From NCBI RefSeq assembly GCF_016624945.1, contig NZ_JACVUI010000003.1:1-64000 (forward strand): 64,000 nucleotides of DNA. The letters run 5' to 3'. The notes beneath the pieces were generated by a model that searched no databases, was not told the DNA's origin, and saw only the letters and a list, made by a program, of their open reading frames with translations. The stretch comes from Acinetobacter sp. S54 (lineage in GTDB: Bacteria; Pseudomonadota; Gammaproteobacteria; Pseudomonadales; Moraxellaceae). Below are positions 56,556 through 64,000 of the stretch, one piece after another (the stretch's first letter is position 1; each line of letters opens with the position of its first letter). The position numbers were made by a program, and so were the translations under genes.

Positions 56556-57001
56556 GACATTTTATTAACTCTCAAAAAAAGATAACCTTTATCTGCTATT
56601 ATTCTTGCTCCTTTACTAAATCCCCATCCTAATAAAGCCGAAGCCCCAGCAGCAAGACCGAGTAAAATTAGTGATGTCCCCCCAGTGGCTACTGTAAATA
56701 CAATAAATGCTCTTACACTACCGCCAATTAAACCACCAACAATCTTTGAACTTTCAACAACAGTTGTTCTTGCTTTTTCTTCTTTTTTTGCATGAGCAAT
56801 AGCCTCTTCTGCATTGTAAACATCCAAAGCAAGGAATAAATATCCTCCACCTTTTATATGTTTACCCATTTTTCCAAGTTCACTCATCTTTTTTACATAT
56901 TCCTTTATTCCACTTTTGTAAACTTCTCCTCTTGCAAATGTAGATTGGCTAATGATACGTCTCATATTATCAGTCTTATTGGTCATGCACCTAACACTCA
57001 T
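56552..57001 (-). CDS. Glycine-rich hydrophobic protein, possible membrane-acting toxin
   Basis: This 149-residue protein has a basic N-terminal half (FARGEVYKSGIKEYVKKMSE, residues about 23-42), a YNAEEAIAHAKKEEKAR stretch, and a C-terminal half made of glycine-zipper-like segments: VGGLIGGSVRAFIVFTVATG then LGLAAGASALLGWGFSKGA. No signal peptide is present. This pattern resembles the C-terminal ends of type VI secretion and polymorphic toxin effectors. Starts at 57001 and 56986 both lack a good Shine-Dalgarno. I have no firm family. It might be a detached effector C-terminus. Confidence 0.55.
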   Translation of the reverse strand: MSVRCMTNKTDNMRRIISQSTFARGEVYKSGIKEYVKKMSELGKMGKHIKGGGYLFLALDVYNAEEAIAHAKKEEKARTTVVESSKIVGGLIGGSVRAFIVFTVATGGTSLILLGLAAGASALLGWGFSKGARIIADKGYLFLRVNKMS

Positions 57002-57215
57002 TAAGACTATTGTACGAAATATAATATAAAAAATTATTTAAAATTTTATTTGTGTAGAAGGTGTTTTGTACATAAAAATATAATGATTTTAATTCTTGTC
57101 ATTAAATGACAAGTAAGTTTGTATTTAAAACAAAATAATTAAAATTCTTGATTAATAAATATGGGATTATTAAGATGTAGCTGATATAAATAATCAAAAG
57201 CGATTGTCTAAAAGC

Positions 57216-58235
57216 ATGAAATTTCCCCCTATTTGTACCGTATTGTTAACTACAACTTTATTTGTTGGTTGTGACTACTTTAAAAATAAAAAAACTGAAA
57301 ACAAAGCTCATAATATTTCAAATTTCAGTTGTACTGATCCTGATAATCTCAATAAAATTCAGATTAATTTAAAAGCTGAATATATAAAAGTCATTGAAAA
57401 AAATCTGCGTCAATCTTCTAGATATGATGAAGCTGACCAAAATCTGTTGGAAAAAATTAATAAAGGTTTGCGATTTGAAATTAAAACTATTCGTACATTG
57501 ACTGAAGATATCAAGACTGCAAAAGAGCTTAATTGTGAAAGTCAAATGGTGGTATCTTTTCCAAAAGGTTTAATACAACGTGCAGAAAATGCTTATCAGG
57601 CTTATATTGAAAATGTTGAAGTAGAAGGATATCCAACGGTAAAAGATTATCTAGATGATAATGAATCAGGTTTGACGGTAACAGATGATGAGTTACGGGG
57701 TAACTTTTTATATAGCATCACCAAGACAGATAAAGAGGGTTTGAGTCTAAGTGTACAGAACCAAAAAGAAATATTAGAAGACGTTGCTTTTATTACAAAG
57801 CACGCGGTTCTTTTTGAAAGTTATGTCAAAAAAAATAAAGAATATCATTCCATAATGCAGGATAATGACCAGAAATACGCTGCACAATATAATCTGGCAA
57901 AACAGGCAATGGATATTCGTAAAAAAGAACTGGAAGCCGAAAAACAGAAACAGGTTGAACGGCTGAATCAGACATGGGATAACTTTACAGAAGAACAGCG
58001 TGAACGATTTAAACAGGATCAAGCGGATTGGTTTGAAAAAAGAGATATAGACTGTAAAGTCATTGCACAAAAGCCTGTCTATGAAATTCCTGAAAATGAA
58101 AGAGAAACTTATCAAAAACAATCTGACTATTGGGATGAGGTATTAAATGATCAAAATATCGAAGTGCAATATACAAAATGCTTTAATCAGCGGACAATTG
58201 AACGAGTGATATATTTAAATAATCTATTTAATTAA
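57216..58235 (+). CDS. Lipoprotein with C-terminal LprI-like domain
   Basis: This 339-residue protein has lipoprotein signal MKFPPICTVLLTTTLFVGC (Cys19); Asp at +2 suggests inner-membrane retention. A long charged helical region follows. The C-terminal 90 residues resemble the lysozyme-inhibitor LprI/DUF1311 domain: LNQTWDNFTEEQRERFKQDQ, WFEKRDIDC, and closing C-NQRTIERVIYL. The frame also opens at a TTG (57204), but the ATG at 57216 gives a normal signal. A role in protecting against lysozyme is inferred from the domain name only. Confidence 0.72.
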   Translation: MKFPPICTVLLTTTLFVGCDYFKNKKTENKAHNISNFSCTDPDNLNKIQINLKAEYIKVIEKNLRQSSRYDEADQNLLEKINKGLRFEIKTIRTLTEDIKTAKELNCESQMVVSFPKGLIQRAENAYQAYIENVEVEGYPTVKDYLDDNESGLTVTDDELRGNFLYSITKTDKEGLSLSVQNQKEILEDVAFITKHAVLFESYVKKNKEYHSIMQDNDQKYAAQYNLAKQAMDIRKKELEAEKQKQVERLNQTWDNFTEEQRERFKQDQADWFEKRDIDCKVIAQKPVYEIPENERETYQKQSDYWDEVLNDQNIEVQYTKCFNQRTIERVIYLNNLFN

Positions 58236-58330
58236 AATTGTTTGATAAAAATCTGATATTTGCAGAGGGCGATTGATTCGTCCTTTCTTTATTGGCATGC
58301 TTAAGCCTATTTGTGTAGATGGATTGGGGT

Positions 58331-59113
58331 ATGCGGATCAGTTTTATAGGTTCTGGAAAAGTTGCAACACATTTAGCCCACGCATTTGCTCAACAGCATC
58401 AAATTGTACAGATTTTGAGTCGTCATTTGGGACATGCAGAAAAACTTGCTAGTCAGGTGGGTGCCCAAGCGATTAGTGAGTATGACCGAATCAATCCCAA
58501 TATAGATTTATTGGTTCTTGCCGTAAGCGATCAGGCTATTTCGCAAGTAGTTCAATCTATTCATACACTTTTAGAGCATGTTTTGATTATCCATACGTCG
58601 GGGAGCACCGATCTTAAGGTTTTATCTGATTTCTATCCGAATGCCGGTGTGTTTTATCCACTTCAGACTTTTAGTTTTGAAAGTGAAATTAATTGGACCG
58701 AAACCCCTTTATTTATTGAGGCGATTCAAGAAAAAAGTGGTCGAATTTTAAATAATCTGGCCAATAGCCTAAGTAAACGTGTGTATTCTTATTCATCTGC
58801 TCAACGTTTAAGTTTGCATTTGGCTGCTGTTTTTGCCTGTAATTTTAGTAATTATTGTTATGATATGGCAAAACAAATTGTAGATCAGCAACATGTTGAT
58901 TTTTCATTGCTTTATCCTTTGATGCTGGAAACGGCAAAAAAAGCAACTCAATATGATCCGATGCAGGTACAAACGGGGCCAGCTGCTCGACAAGATTATA
59001 ATATTCTAAAAATGCATCAAAATTTGTTGCAAAAAGCTGATCGATCAGATCTCAAAGAAATTTATCAAATTCTGAGTCAGGCGATTATTCATCGACATCA
59101 TCTTGAATCCTAA
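58331..59113 (+). CDS. Rossmann-fold protein with DUF2520
   Basis: This 260-residue protein begins MRISFIGSGKVATHLAHAFA, an NAD(P)-binding glycine motif (GSGKVA), with an N-terminal dinucleotide fold to about residue 120 (LLVLAVSDQAI, HTSGSTDLKVL). It has a C-terminal helical DUF2520 domain (HLAAVFACNFSNYCYDMAKQI). The layout resembles pyrroline-carboxylate or 3-hydroxyisobutyrate dehydrogenases, but its reaction is unknown. The frame has an ATG at 58319 too; the later start is preferred because the fold begins immediately. Confidence 0.82.
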   Translation: MRISFIGSGKVATHLAHAFAQQHQIVQILSRHLGHAEKLASQVGAQAISEYDRINPNIDLLVLAVSDQAISQVVQSIHTLLEHVLIIHTSGSTDLKVLSDFYPNAGVFYPLQTFSFESEINWTETPLFIEAIQEKSGRILNNLANSLSKRVYSYSSAQRLSLHLAAVFACNFSNYCYDMAKQIVDQQHVDFSLLYPLMLETAKKATQYDPMQVQTGPAARQDYNILKMHQNLLQKADRSDLKEIYQILSQAIIHRHHLES

Positions 59114-59136
59114 ACAAATAAGAGGGTTAAAATAAT

Positions 59137-59811
59137 ATGGCAAAAGATTTTACGTCACAGCAGGTGGTTGATGGTTATGATCAACATATTCGTAAATTGA
59201 TTCCAGGTTATGAAGTAGTTCATCAGCAAATACGGGCATTGCTGACAACATATTTACCTAAACGTGCCAATATCTTAGTCGTGGGTTGTGGAACAGGCTA
59301 TGAGCTTCGTTATTTACTGCAAGCTTTTCCAGAATGGAGTTTTACTGCAACAGACTTATCTGCCACTATGTTGGATAAAGCAAAGGCAAGTGTTGAAGAT
59401 GTCAATGCGCAACATCGGGTGTGTTTTATATTAGGTGATGTACCTACATTAGATGATATGAATCATTTTGATGCTGCGCTTTCTATATTAGTTACGCATT
59501 TTGTCCCGTTTAGCACGAAGTTGGTATTTTTAGATGCCATACGAAAGCGAATTAAAGCCGGTGGTCTATTCTTAACTTTTGACTTAACTGCCATGCAAAC
59601 TGAACAAGAACAAGGTGCATTAAAAAATATTTGTGAAAGTAATGGATTAACAGAAGTGCAAACAAGTGCAATGTTGAAAAGACTTTCAGATGATTTTTAT
59701 GCTTTATCCGATAATCAAACTTTTGATTTGCTTGAAAAGGCGGGTTTTAGTCCAGTCAGGCGTTTTACTCAAATTTTAAGTTATCAGGGTTTTTTGGCTT
59801 TCGTAAAATAA
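59137..59811 (+). CDS. Class I SAM-dependent methyltransferase
   Basis: This 224-residue cytosolic protein has the SAM-binding motif ILVVGCGTGYELRYLL (residues about 46-61), an acidic residue at the end of the second strand (ATDLSATMLDKAK) and LGDVPTLDD. DAALSILVTHFVPF and GGLFLTFDLT follow. There is no clue to the substrate. It starts 23 bases after the DUF2520 gene with an AGAGG Shine-Dalgarno, so the two are probably one transcript. Confidence 0.85.
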   Translation: MAKDFTSQQVVDGYDQHIRKLIPGYEVVHQQIRALLTTYLPKRANILVVGCGTGYELRYLLQAFPEWSFTATDLSATMLDKAKASVEDVNAQHRVCFILGDVPTLDDMNHFDAALSILVTHFVPFSTKLVFLDAIRKRIKAGGLFLTFDLTAMQTEQEQGALKNICESNGLTEVQTSAMLKRLSDDFYALSDNQTFDLLEKAGFSPVRRFTQILSYQGFLAFVK

Positions 59812-60003
59812 CAAAATTTAGATTTCACTGAAACAGTTCAATGGTTGCTTGCCTATTTTTGTTGAGATATAAAATTATAGTCATCCCGACCATTTAAAAA
59901 TGAGAAGACAATACCTTCATTCCTATTTGACAAAGGCTAACTGGCATTAAAGATACTGAAAATCTCGATCATTTTACAGAATCAGATAAGTTTTTTGGAA
60001 TTA

Positions 60004-60720
60004 ATGAATAAAGAAACAATAAAAGAGCATGACTATTTTATGAGCGAACCTAATGCAACGCATTCACCTTTAGCAGATTCTGATCAAAATTTGCGAAGTA
60101 CAGTCAGTTATTTGTCACGGACAACATTATGCTGCTGTGAAGAATGCGATGCGCTTTATCGAAAAGTAAAGCTTGAACGGGGTGAGCGTGCGTACTGTCA
60201 TTTTTGTGGTGCTGAGCTTTATCGGCAGGTTAAACCTTTCAATACATTGCTGGCGTTGGTCATTACTGCATTAATTATTTTTATTGTGGCCAATAGTTTT
60301 CCAATCGTTAGTGTAGAGCTCAATGGCAATATATCCCAGACAACACTGCTAGGTGCAGCTTTGACTATGTTTCATATTGATCGAGGGTTTGTTGGGGTTC
60401 TTATCTTAGTCACCACATTTATTGTTCCACTTACAGATTTATTACTATTAACTTATATCTTTGGATCGGTCAGTATTTTTAAAACACTGCCAAAGTATTT
60501 AACGCCTGCTTTAAGAACGATCTATGTATTCAGAACATGGGGGATGGTTGAAGTTTTTTTAATTGGTGTTTTGGTGACATTGGTTAAATTGATGGGAATG
60601 GTGGTAGTAATTCCGGGTATCGCTTTATGGGCATTTGCGATATTAAGCCTGTTACTGGTGTATATCGCTTCAGTCAAAGTTAAAGATATTTGGGATGAAG
60701 TTGATCGGTGCTTGTCATGA
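60004..60720 (+). CDS. pqiA: PqiA-type membrane protein, first half
   Basis: This 238-residue protein has an N-terminal zinc-ribbon-like cysteine set (CCCEECDALYRK and YCHFCGAEL, about residues 38-68) and four membrane helices (NTLLALVITALIIFIVANSFP onward). It corresponds to the N-terminal half of E. coli PqiA, which is a single protein with two such repeats. ATG 60004 and ATG 60040 are both possible, and the frame begins at TTG 59995. It belongs to the Pqi envelope lipid-transport system. Its stop overlaps the next start (ATGA). Confidence 0.88.
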   Translation: MNKETIKEHDYFMSEPNATHSPLADSDQNLRSTVSYLSRTTLCCCEECDALYRKVKLERGERAYCHFCGAELYRQVKPFNTLLALVITALIIFIVANSFPIVSVELNGNISQTTLLGAALTMFHIDRGFVGVLILVTTFIVPLTDLLLLTYIFGSVSIFKTLPKYLTPALRTIYVFRTWGMVEVFLIGVLVTLVKLMGMVVVIPGIALWAFAILSLLLVYIASVKVKDIWDEVDRCLS

Positions 60721-61523
60721 AAAAGATCAAACAAATTGGAAAGCAATTATATAACCAAGAGTATATTGCCGATGATGATGCTCGTACTAAACCCGTTATT
60801 CCACGAGCCATCGATCTTGCATTCGTTACTTGCCATTGTTGCGGTTTGCTTAATACACAAACAAATCAAATGGATCAGCATCAATATTGTAGTAGATGTC
60901 GAACAGCTTTGCATGTACGCAAAGACCATAGCCAAAGTCGAACCTTGGCATTGGTCATTGCTGCGACTATTTTGTATATACCCGCAAATCTACTGCCGAT
61001 GACGATTACAGATTCATTATTAGGGCATCAGCAAGATACGATTATGAGCGGTGTAATCTATTTTTGGCAAAGTGGTGATTACTTTGTTGCAGCGGTGATT
61101 TTTACTGCCAGTATATTTATCCCGATGGTAAAATTGCTGATTTTATACTTTTTAGTGTTTATGGTGCGAATGCAATCCTCAGCACAATGGAATATGTTAC
61201 CTTCACATTGCAGCGTGTTATATCGTATTGTTGAGTTTGTTGGACGCTGGTCCATGATTGATGTTTTTGTCGTAGCGTTATTGACGGCACTTATACAGAT
61301 TCAATCATTAGCAACTATTTTGGCAGGGCCGGGTGCTGTTGCCTTTGGGGCAGTTGTCGTGCTGACTATGTTTGCCTCATTAAGTTTTGACCCACGTATC
61401 ATTTGGGATAATTATTATGCGTCTCAAAATAGATTACAAAAGCAACCTAATTCTACGAAAAAGACCATGATTAATCAGATAAATCATTTACCATCGAAGA
61501 ATGATTTTTTTCAGCCTCGTTAA
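60717..61523 (+). CDS. pqiA: PqiA-type membrane protein, second half
   Basis: This 268-residue protein repeats the layout: a cysteine pair VTCHCCGLL and YCSRCRTALHVR, then four membrane helices (LALVIAATILYIPANLLPMT, YFVAAVIFTASIFIPMVKL, MIDVFVVALLTALIQIQS, VAFGAVVVLTMFASLSFDPR). The ATG at 60717 overlaps the stop codon of the first half. An earlier GTG at 60708 is in frame but unlikely. Together, the two genes supply what E. coli has as one PqiA. The next gene follows after 11 bases. Confidence 0.88.
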   Translation: MKKIKQIGKQLYNQEYIADDDARTKPVIPRAIDLAFVTCHCCGLLNTQTNQMDQHQYCSRCRTALHVRKDHSQSRTLALVIAATILYIPANLLPMTITDSLLGHQQDTIMSGVIYFWQSGDYFVAAVIFTASIFIPMVKLLILYFLVFMVRMQSSAQWNMLPSHCSVLYRIVEFVGRWSMIDVFVVALLTALIQIQSLATILAGPGAVAFGAVVVLTMFASLSFDPRIIWDNYYASQNRLQKQPNSTKKTMINQINHLPSKNDFFQPR

Positions 61524-61534
61524 AAAGAACATGA

Positions 61535-63190
61535 ATGATGACGGAAAATAATACAACGAATAGCAATCCAGATCATGATCTGAATCAGGCAGTTGAAACT
61601 TTGCCACCCCCCGAGAAAAAAAAGGGTAAGTGGAGACCTGCACTGATTTGGTTGATTCCTTTTATTGCATTATTAATTGCACTTTCTTTAGCCATAAAAT
61701 CTATTTTGGCGATCGGACCTACTATTCATGTGTCATTCCGAACGGCTGAAGGATTAGTTGCTGGAAAAACGACTGTAAAATATCGACAGGTTGATATTGG
61801 TTTGGTCCGTGAAATAGTACTTTCAGATGATCGCTCCCATGTGATTGCTAAAATTGAGTTACGTAAGGATGCAAGTAATTTTGCTGCAAAAGATTCACGT
61901 TTCTGGGTGGTTCGTCCACGAGTGGGCACCAGTGGAGTTTCTGGAATTGATACGCTGTTTTCAGGGTCTTATATCGAGGTTGATGGCGGCAAATCAGATG
62001 AGAAAAAAGAAGACTTTAATGGACTGGAAGTTCCTCCGGTAGTGACCTCAGATGTGCCAGGAAAAAGATTTTTCTTAAAGGCTAAAGATTTAGGTTCACT
62101 GGATATTGGTTCTCCAATTTATTATCGGCGAATTAATGTGGGTCAGATTACCGCTTATAACTTGGCTAATGATGGTAAATATGTGGAACTCCAGACGTTC
62201 ATCCGTTCACCTTATGACAAGTTTGTGACTCAGGATGCTCGTTTTTGGCAAGCCAGTGGCGTAGATGTAACCTTAAATGCTTCTGGATTTAATCTAGATA
62301 CGCAATCATTAGCCAGTATTGTGGCGGGTGGTATTGCCTTTGGATATCCTGAAAATTCAAATGCACAAATTGCCCAGAATTTAAGTCATTTTAATTTATG
62401 GGATTCAAAAGCTGAGGCTTTAAAAGATCCTGACGGCAAACCAATTAGCGTAGAGATGTATTTTGACCAATCATTACGAGGATTGACCGCAGGTGCTCCG
62501 ATTGATTTTATGGGTATTGAAGTAGGAAATATCAAATCAATCAATGCTGAGTTTGATCGTAATTACAGTCGTGTTCGTATGCGAGCAGAAGGTACTATTT
62601 ATCCATCGCGTTTAGCACATGGTCAGGATATGGATCCGAATGGCGAGATTTTTAAACGCTTTGTCCAAAATGGTTGGCGAGCACAAATGCGAACAGGTAA
62701 TTTACTGACAGGCCAAAATTATATTGCTTTTGATCTTTTCCCTAAAGCCAAGCCCGCGTTTATAAAAGTATTACAGAGCGGTACTTTTGAAGTGCCAACA
62801 ATGCCATCTGAGTTAAAAGGATTGCAGGCTCAGGTTTCCCAGATCGCGGATAAATTGACAAAATTCCCGTTGGTTGAAATTGGGCAAGATATGCGTAAAA
62901 CATTGGGTAATATGAATACTGCCATTGATTCAACTAATCAGTTGGTTCAACAGCTCGATGGTAAAGTTGCGCCAGAATTACAGTCTACCTTAAATGATGT
63001 ACGTGGTACTTTACGGTCTACCGAATCCATTTTATCCAGTGATGCGCCGTTGCAACGTGATGTGCGCCGTGCCTTACAGCAAATGACTCGTGCAGCAGCA
63101 TCCTTACAATTAATGTCAGACTATATTGAACAGCATCCAGAATCCTTGATTCGAGGTAAAACCCCTGAGGTTGATCGAAATGAAAAATAA
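61535..63190 (+). CDS. pqiB: PqiB, MCE-domain tunnel protein of the Pqi system
   Basis: This 551-residue protein has a single N-terminal membrane anchor (ALIWLIPFIALLIALSLAIKS, about 36-57) and three MCE domains (about 65-160, 180-270 and 310-400, e.g. VSFRTAEGLVAGKTTVKYRQ, DIGSPIYYRRINVGQI, GLTAGAPIDFMGIEVGNI). A C-terminal helical region follows (LQAQVSQIADKLTK to the end). MCE proteins form periplasm-spanning tunnels for lipid movement between membranes. The length matches E. coli PqiB. ATG 61535 and ATG 61538 are both possible starts. The pqiC start overlaps its last 11 bases. Confidence 0.94.
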   Translation: MMTENNTTNSNPDHDLNQAVETLPPPEKKKGKWRPALIWLIPFIALLIALSLAIKSILAIGPTIHVSFRTAEGLVAGKTTVKYRQVDIGLVREIVLSDDRSHVIAKIELRKDASNFAAKDSRFWVVRPRVGTSGVSGIDTLFSGSYIEVDGGKSDEKKEDFNGLEVPPVVTSDVPGKRFFLKAKDLGSLDIGSPIYYRRINVGQITAYNLANDGKYVELQTFIRSPYDKFVTQDARFWQASGVDVTLNASGFNLDTQSLASIVAGGIAFGYPENSNAQIAQNLSHFNLWDSKAEALKDPDGKPISVEMYFDQSLRGLTAGAPIDFMGIEVGNIKSINAEFDRNYSRVRMRAEGTIYPSRLAHGQDMDPNGEIFKRFVQNGWRAQMRTGNLLTGQNYIAFDLFPKAKPAFIKVLQSGTFEVPTMPSELKGLQAQVSQIADKLTKFPLVEIGQDMRKTLGNMNTAIDSTNQLVQQLDGKVAPELQSTLNDVRGTLRSTESILSSDAPLQRDVRRALQQMTRAAASLQLMSDYIEQHPESLIRGKTPEVDRNEK

Positions 63191-63878
63191 AAATTATTTT
63201 AGACTAGGACTGGTAGCAACAGTGATATTTGTCAGTGCTTGCTCTAGTTCACCAACGCCTAACTATTATACTTTGCAAGCCAAAGTGACCCCGATACAGA
63301 ACTCGGGTGTAAATGTTATCGAAGTATTGCCTGTAGGATTGCCAGATCGTCTAGATCGAGCATCCATTGTTCTACAGGATAATCAGGGTAAGTCAAAAGT
63401 GCTGGACAATGATCGCTGGACATCGACTTTAAGTACACAATTACGCGATGGTTTATCGGCTGGATTGCAACAAAAATTGGGTGCTGTTGATCGTTATAAT
63501 AGTGGAATGACGGCAGGGCAGGTGTCATATCGTATTGCGACGGATTTTTCAAATTTTGATGTCATTGACGGTTTAAACCGTTCGGCTTTTACAGATTCTA
63601 ATGATCATTATATAAATGTCATGGTGACATGGATTGTAAAACCTGATATTTCCGCTGTGCAGAACTCAGCCGCTTTAGCTCAAAGAAATCTAGCAAATCG
63701 TTCACTGAGTTGTAGAACCAGTTTTACCGTGCCTATTCAGGGTGAAAGTAGGAATATCCACAATATTGTGGTCGCATCTACACAATCACTAAACCGAATC
63801 ATTGACAATATTGCTAGCTCTGTTGTCATGTTAAATGCGAACAAAATGGTGAATGTGAATGGAGTCACGTGTTCCTAA
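63180..63878 (+). CDS. pqiC: PqiC, outer-membrane lipoprotein of the Pqi system
   Basis: This 232-residue lipoprotein (signal MKNKNYFRLGLVATVIFVSAC, Cys21) has the ABC-type transport auxiliary (DUF330) fold: NYYTLQAKVTPIQN, VIEVLPVGLPDRLDRASIVL and DNDRWTSTLSTQLRDGL. It docks PqiB at the outer membrane. The frame opens at TTG 63171, but ATG 63180 gives a proper signal. It overlaps pqiB by 11 bases. After its stop the remaining 122 bases of the window show no gene. Confidence 0.9.
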   Translation: MKNKNYFRLGLVATVIFVSACSSSPTPNYYTLQAKVTPIQNSGVNVIEVLPVGLPDRLDRASIVLQDNQGKSKVLDNDRWTSTLSTQLRDGLSAGLQQKLGAVDRYNSGMTAGQVSYRIATDFSNFDVIDGLNRSAFTDSNDHYINVMVTWIVKPDISAVQNSAALAQRNLANRSLSCRTSFTVPIQGESRNIHNIVVASTQSLNRIIDNIASSVVMLNANKMVNVNGVTCS

Positions 63879-64000
63879 TTTTAATTCACATAAGATAACG
63901 GAATATTTAATATCTGATGGCTTAATTTTCTGAATAGTTTTCCCTCAAGACTTATTATCGCCATCAGATCAAACTAAATAATGAAGATAAAGTAAAAAAT

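Overview
The window is a chromosomal segment from a gammaproteobacterium of the family Moraxellaceae, very probably Acinetobacter. The base composition is AT-rich. Gene order and gene forms fit that genus: alaS-lysC-csrA with a long-tailed CsrA, a Crp/Vfr regulator divergent from an OsmC protein, hisZ-purA, pyrB followed by a defective pyrC', pqiA split into two genes, and a short HemP behind a Fur box. Nearly all of it is core-genome housekeeping. No rRNA, tRNA, CRISPR array, prophage or insertion sequence is visible.

Layout. 1-6.4 kb: the C-terminal part of ahpF (cut by the left edge), a ferredoxin/TrhP tRNA-hydroxylation pair, a YgiD-type dioxygenase, ferredoxin-NADP reductase, trmO and a GAF-GGDEF diguanylate cyclase. 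6.5-15.2 kb: a GspE/PilB-type ATPase, a ygiW-qseB-qseC-like locus, the small iron-regulated hemP, a MutT-ThiE fusion, a TPR lipoprotein and PBP1b. 15.4-21.8 kb: the most accessory-looking metabolic block, with a LysR regulator divergent from an isochorismatase-like hydrolase, a YtcJ-type amidohydrolase, a 54-residue XapX protein, an OprB-type porin and a YoaK/DUF1275 membrane protein. It looks like a small-molecule uptake and hydrolysis module of unknown substrate.

22-33 kb: nadK-yeaC, ybiB, dctA, a SulP transporter, a purine permease followed by an adenine-deaminase-like enzyme, cytochrome b561, a lipoprotein and rnhB. 33.5-47.8 kb: csrA, lysC and alaS on the minus strand, then a GAPDH/Epd-family gene, hisZ, purA, an M48 lipoprotein, an aldo-keto reductase, crp, osmC, a GNAT and an M23 peptidase. 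48-56 kb: clpB behind a heat-shock-like promoter, rlmKL, and pyrB with the pseudo-dihydroorotase. 56-58.2 kb: a very AT-rich pocket holding two overlapping small minus-strand genes (a glycine-rich hydrophobic protein and a membrane protein, possibly toxin and immunity) and an LprI-domain lipoprotein. 58.3-63.9 kb: a DUF2520 protein, a methyltransferase and the pqiA-pqiA-pqiB-pqiC envelope lipid-transport operon.

The points most worth following are the LysR/amidohydrolase/XapX/porin/YoaK block and its repeated intergenic motif, the toxin/immunity-like pair, and two candidate small RNAs (about 28962-29052 and 33892-33971), each with an extended -10 promoter and an intrinsic terminator. Others are a 24-bp perfect hairpin after the OsmC gene, and two genes whose homology-based names would mislead (pyrC', and the adenine versus adenosine deaminase).
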